NCBI GenBank assembly: GCA_902803345.1
Contig: CADCPV010000440.1
Span: 1 to 6,513, forward strand
Direction of reading: 5' to 3'
Length of the DNA stretch: 6,513 bases
From: an uncultured Eubacteriales bacterium
GTDB taxonomy: Bacteria; Bacillota_A; Clostridia; Lachnospirales; Lachnospiraceae
Position numbers and translations under genes: made by a program. Below the pieces are notes generated by a model. It had not been told where the DNA came from. It saw only the letters and a list, made by a program, of their open reading frames with translations, and made no database searches. This document shows positions 1-6,159 of the stretch, in pieces; the first letter of the stretch is position 1, and each line of letters begins with the position of its first letter.

Positions 1-29
1 AAGCAGGATTCGGCACATATTCCGCGGCA

Positions 30-48
30 AAAAAGTACACCACTTTTT
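30..48. repeat. Short A/T-tract inverted repeat upstream of the hrcA promoter
   Basis: AAAAAGT (30-36) and ACTTTTT (42-48) are perfect reverse complements around a 5-base loop. The stem is only 7 bp and mostly A-T. It could be a weak bidirectional terminator for whatever lies upstream. Alternatively, the A and T tracts just upstream of the -35 box could act as an UP-element-like or DNA-bending sequence. The symmetry is seen directly; the function is a guess. Confidence 0.35.
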
Positions 49-54
49 CACAAA

Positions 55-81
55 TTAGCACTTGACAAGTGAGAGTGCAAG
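55..81. promoter_or_regulatory. CIRCE operator 1 (HrcA binding site), overlapping the -35 box
   Basis: Left arm TTAGCACTT (55-63), 9-base spacer, right arm GAGTGCAAG (73-81). Against the CIRCE consensus TTAGCACTC-N9-GAGTGCTAA this is 8/9 and 7/9, with the exact 9-base spacer. It covers the -35 hexamer and most of the promoter spacer, so bound HrcA should block RNA polymerase. The right-arm mismatches fall in bases 79-81. Confidence 0.85.
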
Positions 82-90
82 CGGTAATAT
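62..90 (+). promoter_or_regulatory. Sigma-A-type promoter of the hrcA operon
   Basis: A consensus -35 TTGACA (62-67) and a near-consensus -10 TAATAT (85-90) are separated by exactly 17 bases. This predicts transcription starting near A97 and a leader of about 50 nt before the hrcA ATG. An A/T-rich stretch precedes the -35. The promoter lies inside the CIRCE region, as expected for vegetative-sigma heat-shock operons controlled by a repressor. It is the only good promoter seen in the window. Confidence 0.85.
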
Positions 91-101
91 ATACGCAGAT
101 G

Positions 102-128
102 TTAGCAGACTGGGTGTTTGAGTGCTAA
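102..128. promoter_or_regulatory. CIRCE operator 2 (HrcA binding site), in the 5' leader
   Basis: Left arm TTAGCAGAC (102-110, 7/9), spacer 111-119, right arm GAGTGCTAA (120-128, 9/9 to consensus). It lies downstream of the predicted start of transcription, 6 bases before the hrcA ribosome binding site, so it is also present in the RNA. Its centre is 47 bp from that of CIRCE 1. A weaker left arm paired with a perfect right arm is the reverse of the pattern in site 1. Confidence 0.88.
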
Positions 129-134
129 ATGCAG

Positions 135-141
135 AAAGGAG
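135..141 (+). promoter_or_regulatory. Ribosome binding site deciding the hrcA start
   Basis: AAAGGAG at 135-141 lies 7 bases before ATG 149. An in-frame GTG at 122 would extend the protein by 9 residues, but it lies inside the right arm of CIRCE 2 and has no ribosome binding site. The ATG at 149 is therefore the start. Confidence 0.9.
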
Positions 142-148
142 CGAGCTT

Positions 149-1189
149 ATGGAACTGGATGAGCGGAAGATGAAGATCCTTCGGGCCATCATCCGGACCT
201 ATCTGGATACCGGGGAGCCGGTTGGCTCGCGGACCATCTCCAAAGATGCAGAGCTGAATGTTAGTTCTGCGACAATCAGGAATGAGATGGCGGATCTGGA
301 GGAGCTGGGGCTGATTGTACAGCCGCACACATCGGCAGGAAGAATTCCGACGGATGCCGGTTACCGGCTGTATGTCGATGAGCTGATGGAGGAAAAAGAA
401 CGGGCGGTCATGGATGTCCGGGATGTCCTTGGACACCGGATGGACCGGATCGAGAACACGCTCCAGACAATGGCGAAGTTTCTGGCCCGGAACACAAATT
501 ATGCAACTATGATATCCGGCCCGCGTTACACTGAAAATGAGCTGAGGCTGGTGCAGCTGTCAAGGCTTGATTCCAGACATTTGGTGACAGTCATCGTCAT
601 GGAAGGGAATCTGGTACGGAACAAGTTGATCGAGATCGAGAGCCCGGTTTCAGACAATGAGATTCTCAAGCTGAATGTACTGCTGAATTCGGCACTGCAA
701 GGCAAGACTCTGGACAACATCACACTGACGCTGATCAGAAGGCTGAAGGAACAGGCCGGAGATTACAGCGGCGTCGTGGGATCGGTACTTGAGGCGGTGG
801 CTGATGCAATATCCGAATCGTCCGAAGAACAGCCGGATGTTTACACAAGCGGCGCGACAAACATTTTCAAATATCCGGAGCTTTCCGACGGTTTGAAGGC
901 AAGCGGGATTTTGACTACCTTTGAGGACAAGGATCAGCTCCTGAACCTGATGAGCCTGCCGGACAAAACGGACGGATCGATTCAGGTCTACATCGGCAAG
1001 GAAACACCGATCCAGTCCATGCAGGACTGCTCAATCGTTACGGCGAACTATGAACTGGATAAAGGAATCCGCGGCACCATCGGTATTGTCGGGCCGAAAC
1101 GAATGGATTACGAGCATGTGGTCGGAACGCTGAAAACCCTGATGGAACAGCTGGACGACATTTATCATAAAAAAGAAGAGGAGGCGTAG
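149..1189 (+). CDS. hrcA: Heat-inducible transcription repressor HrcA
   Basis: HrcA binds CIRCE as a dimer and represses the class I chaperone genes; in Bacillus, GroEL keeps it active, so titration by unfolded protein relieves repression. The 346-residue protein has the usual family length. Residues 1-75 form the N-terminal winged helix: VGSRTISK (25-32), then SSATIRNEMADLEELG (39-54) as the recognition region, then TSAGRIPTDAGYRLYVD (61-77), all typical of HrcA. The middle and C-terminal parts (about 100-335) match the GAF-like regulatory domain, ending with GTIGIVGPKRMDYEHVV (309-325), a family hallmark. Two CIRCE sites precede it, so it is autoregulated. It is first in the operon, as in many Clostridia and Bacillus. 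The start is ATG 149 from its ribosome binding site. No defect is seen. Confidence 0.97.
   Translation: MELDERKMKILRAIIRTYLDTGEPVGSRTISKDAELNVSSATIRNEMADLEELGLIVQPHTSAGRIPTDAGYRLYVDELMEEKERAVMDVRDVLGHRMDRIENTLQTMAKFLARNTNYATMISGPRYTENELRLVQLSRLDSRHLVTVIVMEGNLVRNKLIEIESPVSDNEILKLNVLLNSALQGKTLDNITLTLIRRLKEQAGDYSGVVGSVLEAVADAISESSEEQPDVYTSGATNIFKYPELSDGLKASGILTTFEDKDQLLNLMSLPDKTDGSIQVYIGKETPIQSMQDCSIVTANYELDKGIRGTIGIVGPKRMDYEHVVGTLKTLMEQLDDIYHKKEEEA
1179..1184 (+). promoter_or_regulatory. Ribosome binding site of grpE inside the end of hrcA
   Basis: AGGAGG (1179-1184) sits in the last hrcA codons, 10 bases before GTG 1195. It supports the GTG start and suggests that ribosomes finishing hrcA help load grpE. 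Confidence 0.8.
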
Positions 1190-1194
1190 TCTCT

Positions 1195-1827
1195 GTGTCA
1201 AGAAGAAATCGGAGAAGATTATTTGAAGATCCCGAGGAAGTCCGGGAAGAGGAGCTTGAAGAAGACCTGACGGAAGACAATCCGGACGGTTGGGAAGAAG
1301 CAGAAGACATCGAAAAAGAACCGGATTCCGAAAAGCCGGAAGAAGAATCTGCCGAAGAAGAAAAGGCAGAAGCACCGGAAGAAAAGAAGGATCCGAAGGA
1401 TGAGAAAATTCAGGAACTGACCGACAGGCTGCAGCGCCTGATGGCAGAATTCGACAACTACCGGAAACGGACGGAAAAGGAAAAACTTCAGCAGTATGAC
1501 CTTGGGGTTTCCGGAACCGTCGCGAAGCTGCTGCCGATGGTCGATTCCTTTGACCGCGGGCTCTTGTCCGTGAAAGACAGCGATCCCGACAGCCCGGTCG
1601 TCGCGGGCATGGAGCTGATTTACAAGCAGCTGCAGAAAGCATTTGACGAAATCGGCGTGGAAGCGATGAATGCGGAAGGAAAGGAATTTGACCCGAACTT
1701 CCACAATGCAGTGATCCAGGTTGAAAATGAAGACCTCGAATCCGGAACCGTCGCATCTGAGCTGATCAAAGGATATCTTTACAAAGGAAAAGTCGTACGG
1801 CCTGCAACCGTCAGCGTCGTACAGTAA
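1195..1827 (+). CDS. grpE: Nucleotide exchange factor GrpE
   Basis: GrpE releases ADP from DnaK and so resets the chaperone cycle; it works as a cytoplasmic dimer. The protein has 210 residues. After a basic start (RRNRRR, 3-8), residues 11-72 are an extremely Glu/Asp-rich, low-complexity and probably disordered tail. A helical, coiled-coil-type segment follows (about 70-105), including [17 protein letters not shown] (81-97), typical of GrpE. The C-terminal beta domain carries the family signature: [11 protein letters not shown] (165-175), then [16 protein letters not shown] (193-208). It starts at GTG 1195, only 5 bases after the hrcA stop, with its ribosome binding site inside hrcA, so translational coupling is likely. 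dnaK follows after 29 bases. The long acidic tail is at the high end for the family but not a defect. Confidence 0.96.
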   Translation: MSRRNRRRLFEDPEEVREEELEEDLTEDNPDGWEEAEDIEKEPDSEKPEEESAEEEKAEAPEEKKDPKDEKIQELTDRLQRLMAEFDNYRKRTEKEKLQQYDLGVSGTVAKLLPMVDSFDRGLLSVKDSDPDSPVVAGMELIYKQLQKAFDEIGVEAMNAEGKEFDPNFHNAVIQVENEDLESGTVASELIKGYLYKGKVVRPATVSVVQ

Positions 1828-1856
1828 CTAGAATAGATCTGAAAGGAGAATTCATC

Positions 1857-3785
1857 ATGAGCAAAATTATCGGTATTGACCTTGGAACCACCAATTCCTG
1901 TGTAGCAGTTATGGAAGGCGGCCAGCCGGTCGTCATCACCAACCTGGAAGGCAGCCGCACGACTCCGTCAGTCGTCGCCTTCACCAAGAACGGCGAGCGT
2001 CTCGTCGGCGAAGCCGCGAAGCGTCAGGCCGTTACCAATGCAGACCGCACGATCAGCTCGATCAAGCGGCACATGGGCACGGATTTCAAAACCCATATTG
2101 ACGGAAAGTCCTACACCCCGCAGGAAATTTCCGCGATGATTCTGCAGAAGCTGAAAAGCGACGCGGAAAACTATCTCGGTGAAAAAGTAACCGAAGCTGT
2201 TATCACGGTTCCGGCATATTTCAACGATGCACAGCGTCAGGCGACAAAGGACGCAGGCCGTATTGCAGGACTTGATGTCAAGCGTATCATCAACGAGCCG
2301 ACGGCGGCTGCTCTGGCATATGGCCTTGACAATGAAAAAGATCAGAAGATCATGGTCTACGACCTCGGCGGCGGCACCTTTGATGTCTCCATCATCGAGA
2401 TCGGCGACGGCGTCATCGAAGTGCTTGCGACAAACGGCGACACGCACCTCGGCGGCGATGACTTTGACGACAAGATCACCCAGTGGATGATCAGCGAATT
2501 CCAGAAGCAGGAAGGCGTCGACCTCGGCAGAGACAAAATGGCCCTTCAGCGTCTGAAAGAAGCGGCAGAAAAGGCAAAGAAAGAACTTTCCACTGCAACC
2601 ACGACAAACATCAACCTGCCATTCATTACGGCAACGGCAGACGGCCCGAAGCATCTGGACATGAACCTGACCCGTGCGAAATTCGACGAGCTGACCCATG
2701 ATCTGATTGAGCGGACCGCAATCCCGGTACAGAACGCACTGCGTGACGCAGGCATTACGGCTGCGGAGCTTTCGAAGGTCCTTCTTGTAGGCGGATCCAC
2801 CCGTATGATCTCCGCACAGGACAAGGTTCGTGCGCTGACCGGCCACGAGCCCAGTAAGACCCTGAACCCGGATGAGTGCGTTGCAATCGGCGCAGGTATC
2901 CAGGGCGGCAAGCTTTCCGGCGAAAGCGGAACCGGCGACATCCTGCTTCTTGATGTTACCCCGCTGACCCTTTCGATTGAGACCCTCGGCGGTGTCGCAA
3001 CACACCTGATCGAGCGCAACACCACGATCCCGACCAAGAAGAGCCAGATCTTCTCGACAGCGGCAGACAACCAGACCGCAGTGGACATCAACGTTGTACA
3101 GGGCGAGCGTCAGTTCGCACGCGACAACAAGTCCCTCGGCCAGTTCCGTCTGGACGGCATTCCGCCGGCACGCCGCGGCGTTCCGCAGATCGAGGTGACA
3201 TTCGATATCGACGCAAACGGCATCGTCAATGTGTCCGCAAAGGATCTTGGCACCGGCAAGGAACAGCATATCACGATTACCGCAGGCTCCAACATGTCCG
3301 AGGACGACATCAACAAGGCGGTCCGTGAGGCACAGGAGTTTGAAGCGGCTGACAAGGCCCGGAAGGAAGGCATTGACGCGAGAAATGACGCAGACAGCCT
3401 TGTATTCCAGACCAGACAGGCGATGAATGAAGTCGGCGACAAGCTCGATCCGACCCTGAAGTCCCAGGTTGAGGCAGACCTGAAGTCCCTCGAGGATGCA
3501 GTCAATGCCTGCTCGCCGGACAATGTTACACCGTCCCAGACCGAGGAACTGAAGGCGAAGAGAGAGACCCTTCTGAATTCTGCGAACCAGCTCTTCACCA
3601 AGATGTACGAAGCACAGCAGCAGACCCAGGGCGGCCCGCAGGGCGGTTTCGGATCAGGATCGCAGGGTTTTGACGGCGGATTCTCAGGCCAGGGCGGCTT
3701 CTCAGGCCAGGGAGGCTTCGGCGGTTCCCAGGGCTCCGCACCCGGCGGAGACGACGTTGTAGACGGCGATTACAAGGAAGTATAA
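1857..3785 (+). CDS. dnaK: Chaperone protein DnaK (Hsp70)
   Basis: This is the ATP-driven Hsp70 that binds exposed hydrophobic peptides, working with DnaJ and GrpE. The 642 residues are full length. Nucleotide-binding domain: phosphate-1 motif [10 protein letters not shown] (5-14), [13 protein letters not shown] (118-130), phosphate-2 [14 protein letters not shown] (167-180), adenosine-binding VLLVGGSTR (308-316). Linker [10 protein letters not shown] is at 361-370. The substrate-binding domain runs from about 371 to 515, including [12 protein letters not shown] (424-435); the helical lid runs from about 516 to 587. A Gly/Gln/Phe-rich tail follows, ending [11 protein letters not shown]. The N-lobe lacks the roughly 24 residues present after IKR in E. 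coli DnaK, a Gram-positive trait. Two oddities: the usual Pro after GGSTR-I/M is Ile (RMISAQ, 316-321), and the stretch before the linker looks about two residues longer than in E. coli. AAAGGAG (1842-1848) lies 8 bases before the ATG. Confidence 0.98.
   Translation: MSKIIGIDLGTTNSCVAVMEGGQPVVITNLEGSRTTPSVVAFTKNGERLVGEAAKRQAVTNADRTISSIKRHMGTDFKTHIDGKSYTPQEISAMILQKLKSDAENYLGEKVTEAVITVPAYFNDAQRQATKDAGRIAGLDVKRIINEPTAAALAYGLDNEKDQKIMVYDLGGGTFDVSIIEIGDGVIEVLATNGDTHLGGDDFDDKITQWMISEFQKQEGVDLGRDKMALQRLKEAAEKAKKELSTATTTNINLPFITATADGPKHLDMNLTRAKFDELTHDLIERTAIPVQNALRDAGITAAELSKVLLVGGSTRMISAQDKVRALTGHEPSKTLNPDECVAIGAGIQGGKLSGESGTGDILLLDVTPLTLSIETLGGVATHLIERNTTIPTKKSQIFSTAADNQTAVDINVVQGERQFARDNKSLGQFRLDGIPPARRGVPQIEVTFDIDANGIVNVSAKDLGTGKEQHITITAGSNMSEDDINKAVREAQEFEAADKARKEGIDARNDADSLVFQTRQAMNEVGDKLDPTLKSQVEADLKSLEDAVNACSPDNVTPSQTEELKAKRETLLNSANQLFTKMYEAQQQTQGGPQGGFGSGSQGFDGGFSGQGGFSGQGGFGGSQGSAPGGDDVVDGDYKEV
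3681..3734 (+). repeat. 18-bp tandem repeat in the dnaK C-terminal tail
   Basis: Unit TTCTCAGGCCAGGGCGGC at 3681-3698 is repeated at 3699-3716 with one change (C to A at position 15). A third, degraded copy lies at 3717-3734. The units encode [12 protein letters not shown] and FGGSQG in the disordered tail of DnaK. The near-identity of the first two copies suggests a recent in-frame duplication. Copy number may vary between strains. Confidence 0.75.
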
Positions 3786-3803
3786 GGCATCTGTGAAGTT
3801 TTA

Positions 3804-3833
3804 AGCGGCGGAGGCCCTCCGGCCTCCGCCGCT
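3804..3833 (+). other. Perfect GC-rich hairpin between dnaK and dnaJ, without U-tract
   Basis: AGCGGCGGAGGC (3804-3815) and GCCTCCGCCGCT (3822-3833) are perfect reverse complements. An inner C-G pair (3816/3821) makes a 13-bp stem with a CTCC tetraloop. No T-run follows (GCAGTACGTT), so it does not look like a normal intrinsic terminator. It begins 18 bases after the dnaK stop and ends 37 bases before the dnaJ start. Likely roles are a partial terminator, a block to 3' exonucleases protecting hrcA-grpE-dnaK RNA, or a processing site that lowers dnaJ relative to dnaK. The structure is certain; the role is inferred. Confidence 0.7.
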
Positions 3834-3870
3834 GCAGTACGTTAATCTATACAAAGTAAAAAGGAGAGGT

Positions 3871-5013
3871 ATGGCAGATAAAAGAGATTATTACGAGGTG
3901 CTGGGCGTTTCCAAAACCGCCGATGATGCCGAGATCAAAAAAGCCTACCGGACTCTGGCGAAAAAGTATCACCCGGATGCGAACCCGGGCGACAAGGATG
4001 CGGAAGCCAAGTTCAAGGAGGCTTCCGAAGCATATGCGGTATTAAGCGACCCCGACAAGAGAAGACAGTATGACCAGTTCGGCCATGCTGCTTTTGAGGG
4101 CGGCGGCGGAGATCCCTTCAGCGGCTTTGATTTCTCAAGTTCGGGTATGGGTGATATATTCGGCGACATCTTCGGCGATATATTCGGCGGCTTCGGCGGC
4201 GGATTCGGGAGAGCTTCCCAGTCCGGCGGCGCACAGCGCGGCGGAAATGTCCGTACGACAGTCCGGATCACCTTCGACGAGATGGTTTCGGGCTGCAGCA
4301 AGACCATTTCCCTGAACCTCAAGGAAGAGTGCCCGACCTGTCAGGGCTCCGGAGCAAAGCCCGGAACCGCAAAGGAAATGTGCGCGAAGTGCAAAGGCTC
4401 CGGTCAGGTTGCCTACACACAGCAGTCGATTTTCGGAACCGTACGTTCTGTCCGGGCCTGCCCCGACTGCGGCGGCACGGGTCAGATCATCAAGGAAAAA
4501 TGTCCGGACTGCCGCGGGACCGGTTACAAAACTGTCCGGAAAAATCTGGATGTTTCGATCCCTGCCGGTATTGAAACCGGTCAGAGCATCCGCATTTCCG
4601 GAAAGGGGGAACCCGGAACGAACGGCGGAGAGCGCGGAGACCTTCTCGTTGATGTTGTAGTCAGCGACAGCCCCCGTTTCACGCGTGACGGAATGGACGT
4701 TTATACCGAGGAAAAGATCAGCTTCGCGATGGCTGCACTCGGCGGTACAATACGCGTCCAGACCGTTGACGGACAGATCGAGTATGAAGTCAAACCCGGA
4801 ACCCAGCCAGGAACCCGTGTGCGGCTCCGCGGAAAAGGCATTCCGAGCGTTCGGAACAAGAACTCACGCGGCGATCACTATATGATTCTGAATATCGCGG
4901 TTCCGACTTCCATGAACAGCAAACAGAAGGAAGCTTTACAGGCTTATGCGGAGTCGATGGGCGAGACCGGTCCGAATTCTCCGGGCGGCCGCAAGAAAGG
5001 ACTGTTCCGCTGA
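3871..5013 (+). CDS. dnaJ: Chaperone protein DnaJ (type I Hsp40)
   Basis: DnaJ delivers unfolded substrates to DnaK and stimulates its ATPase. It has 380 residues with all class I domains. The J-domain (about 5-70) has HPD at 34-36, the loop essential for stimulating DnaK. A Gly/Phe-rich linker (about 73-125) contains three consecutive GDIF units (94-105). The zinc-finger domain has four CxxCxGxG motifs: CPTCQGSG (154-161), CAKCKGSG (171-178), CPDCGGTG (197-204), CPDCRGTG (211-218). C-terminal substrate-binding domains occupy about 220-350. The ribosome binding site AAGGAG (3861-3866) is only 4 bases from the ATG, rather close. It follows dnaK after 85 bases containing a strong hairpin. Its TGA overlaps the ATG of the next gene (TGATG), a sign of coupled translation. 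Nothing is truncated. Confidence 0.98.
   Translation: MADKRDYYEVLGVSKTADDAEIKKAYRTLAKKYHPDANPGDKDAEAKFKEASEAYAVLSDPDKRRQYDQFGHAAFEGGGGDPFSGFDFSSSGMGDIFGDIFGDIFGGFGGGFGRASQSGGAQRGGNVRTTVRITFDEMVSGCSKTISLNLKEECPTCQGSGAKPGTAKEMCAKCKGSGQVAYTQQSIFGTVRSVRACPDCGGTGQIIKEKCPDCRGTGYKTVRKNLDVSIPAGIETGQSIRISGKGEPGTNGGERGDLLVDVVVSDSPRFTRDGMDVYTEEKISFAMAALGGTIRVQTVDGQIEYEVKPGTQPGTRVRLRGKGIPSVRNKNSRGDHYMILNIAVPTSMNSKQKEALQAYAESMGETGPNSPGGRKKGLFR
4150..4185 (+). repeat. Three 12-bp repeats encoding GDIF in dnaJ
   Basis: GGTGATATATTC (4150-4161), GGCGACATCTTC (4162-4173) and GGCGATATATTC (4174-4185) each encode Gly-Asp-Ile-Phe. Silent differences between the copies mean the repeat is conserved at protein level rather than being a fresh DNA duplication. 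DIF motifs of this kind are common in the Gly/Phe region of DnaJ, where they can dock onto the J-domain. Confidence 0.7.
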
Positions 5014-5708
5014 TGGGCCGCCTGGTATGTATCGGCGGCGGGACCTACGAGGAAATCGATCCGATCGCCCTCGAAATCGTCCGTCTGAGCGCGAAAAAGG
5101 TGCCAAATGTGCTTTTTATCGGCACAGCTTTACAGGATTCCACCAATCCGCTGACAAGCTGTAAAAAGACCTTTAAACGCGTTTCAAAGGGAAGTATCGT
5201 AAAGAAGCTTTCTCTGATCCGGAACAGCTATACCGATGAGGAAATCGACGGCCTTTTATCCTGGGCGGATATCATCTTTGTCGGCGGCGGCAATACGGTT
5301 TTCATGCTTCAGGAATGGGCAAAGCGCGGACTGCAGGAAAAGCTGATTCGGATCTACCGGGAAGACCTTGCGGTCCTGTGCGGAATATCCGCCGGTGCGG
5401 TCTGCTGGTTTACGACAGCTTACACCGACAGCGATTCCTATCTCGGTCAGGAAAGCTGGGAATACCGTATGATGGCGCCAGGCATCAACCTTCTGGACTA
5501 TGTGATTTGTCCGCATTACAACATTCCGGGACGGGAGAAATTTGATACGGAAGTCGAAAAGACCGGAAAAACCGGAATTGCCCTCGAAGACAATACAGCC
5601 CTTATTGACAATCAGGGGAAAATCAGTTACATTAAAGCTGATGAACGGGCGCATGTCTGGAATTTCATTCCGGAAGGCGGCGTGTACCGGAAGACAGAAG
5701 TGATTTAG
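5013..5708 (+). CDS. Peptidase S51 family protein (peptidase E / YgaJ-like, class I glutamine amidotransferase fold)
   Basis: The 231-residue cytoplasmic protein resembles dipeptidase E-like serine peptidases; the classic enzyme cleaves Asp-X dipeptides. Visible landmarks are an N-terminal VCIGGGTYEE (5-14), FVGGGNTVFML (89-99) as the oxyanion/turn region, and the nucleophile elbow GISAGA with Ser126 (124-129). The probable catalytic His168 is in CPHYN (166-170), and LEDNTALID (191-199) carries a conserved acidic residue. Serine at the nucleophile position separates it from true glutamine amidotransferases, which use Cys. The start ATG overlaps the dnaJ TGA by one base, and AAAGGA (4996-5001) lies 11 bases upstream inside dnaJ, so translation is probably coupled to dnaJ. 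Its presence behind dnaJ suggests a role in degrading peptides during stress, but the substrate cannot be read from sequence. B. subtilis YgaJ-type proteins are the closest family I recall. Confidence 0.88.
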   Translation: MGRLVCIGGGTYEEIDPIALEIVRLSAKKVPNVLFIGTALQDSTNPLTSCKKTFKRVSKGSIVKKLSLIRNSYTDEEIDGLLSWADIIFVGGGNTVFMLQEWAKRGLQEKLIRIYREDLAVLCGISAGAVCWFTTAYTDSDSYLGQESWEYRMMAPGINLLDYVICPHYNIPGREKFDTEVEKTGKTGIALEDNTALIDNQGKISYIKADERAHVWNFIPEGGVYRKTEVI

Positions 5709-5730
5709 TGAATTGGCATCTGAAAACCCG

Positions 5731-5737
5731 AAAGGAG
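5731..5737 (+). promoter_or_regulatory. Ribosome binding site deciding the desulfoferrodoxin start
   Basis: AAAGGAG (5731-5737) is 6 bases before ATG 5744. An upstream in-frame GTG at 5708, overlapping the preceding TAG, would add 12 residues unlike any desulfoferrodoxin and lacks a ribosome binding site. The ATG is preferred. Confidence 0.88.
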
Positions 5738-5743
5738 CATCAA

Positions 5744-6118
5744 ATGGAGAACAGATTTTATATTTGCGAAACCTGCGGCAAAATGGTCGGCATGATCAAG
5801 AAGACCCCCTGTCCGGTGATGTGCTGCGGCAAGCCGATGAAGGAACTCGTGCCCGGTGAAACAGACGGCGCAGTGGAGAAGCACGTTCCGGTTTACACAA
5901 GAGAAGGCAATGTCCTTCATGTTGAAGTCGGCAGCACGCTGCATCCGATGATCGAAGCTCATTATATCGAATGGATCGCGGTCCAGACGAATCAGGGCAT
6001 GCAGCGGAAACCCCTTGTACCCGGCGCAGAGCCGAAGGCGGATTTTGCCCTTCTTCCGGACGAAGAAGTTGTTGCAGTCTATGAATACTGCAACCTGCAT
6101 GGACTTTTCAAGGGCTGA
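5744..6118 (+). CDS. dfx: Desulfoferrodoxin (2Fe superoxide reductase)
   Basis: This cytoplasmic enzyme of anaerobes reduces superoxide to hydrogen peroxide without making oxygen, usually taking electrons from rubredoxin. It has 124 residues and both iron centres. Centre I (desulforedoxin-like, Cys4) is C8-x2-C11 and C27-C28 in ICETCG and VMCCGKPM. Centre II (the active site) has EKHVP with Glu45, Lys46 and His47, then HPM with His67, HYIEW with His73, and YCNLHG with Cys116 and His119. All expected ligands are present. An additional Cys23 sits in PCPVMCC, four residues before the centre I pair. It lies 35 bases after the peptidase stop and 41 bases before thioredoxin, with no clear promoter of its own, so it is probably a distal gene of the operon. 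No rubredoxin gene is in the window. Confidence 0.95.
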   Translation: MENRFYICETCGKMVGMIKKTPCPVMCCGKPMKELVPGETDGAVEKHVPVYTREGNVLHVEVGSTLHPMIEAHYIEWIAVQTNQGMQRKPLVPGAEPKADFALLPDEEVVAVYEYCNLHGLFKG

Positions 6119-6159
6119 TATTTCGGCAGTGAATTACAATTTGACAGGAGATTAATTGA

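Noticed and set aside
1..65. Possible 3' end of an upstream gene (forward frame ending in TGA at 63-65)
   Set aside because: The roughly 20-residue open tail is too short to recognise, it would run into the promoter, and all three forward frames are open for a similar length by chance.
122..148. Upstream GTG start for hrcA adding nine residues
   Set aside because: It lies in the CIRCE right arm with no ribosome binding site, whereas ATG 149 has AAAGGAG at 7-base spacing.
1031..1756. Minus-strand 241-codon open frame opposite the hrcA end and grpE
   Set aside because: Its Arg/Ser/Pro/Leu-rich low-complexity translation is the antisense image of the acidic grpE coding sequence; there is no domain or start signal.
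1968..3269. 433-codon open frame on the minus strand opposite dnaK
   Set aside because: Long antisense frames opposite dnaK are a well-known effect of its strongly biased codon use and have been misannotated elsewhere as NAD-specific glutamate dehydrogenase. No ribosome binding site or recognisable domain supports it, and dnaK explains the sequence.
3848..3853. TATACA before dnaJ as a -10 for a separate dnaJ promoter
   Set aside because: It is a poor match, and the -35 position falls within the GC-rich hairpin with no similarity to TTGACA.
5708..5743. Upstream GTG start for desulfoferrodoxin overlapping the peptidase stop
   Set aside because: The extra 12 residues do not match the family, and ATG 5744 has its own ribosome binding site.
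6141..6146. TTGACA just before thioredoxin as a -35 box
   Set aside because: No -10 follows at a proper distance, and the bases overlap the thioredoxin ribosome binding region.
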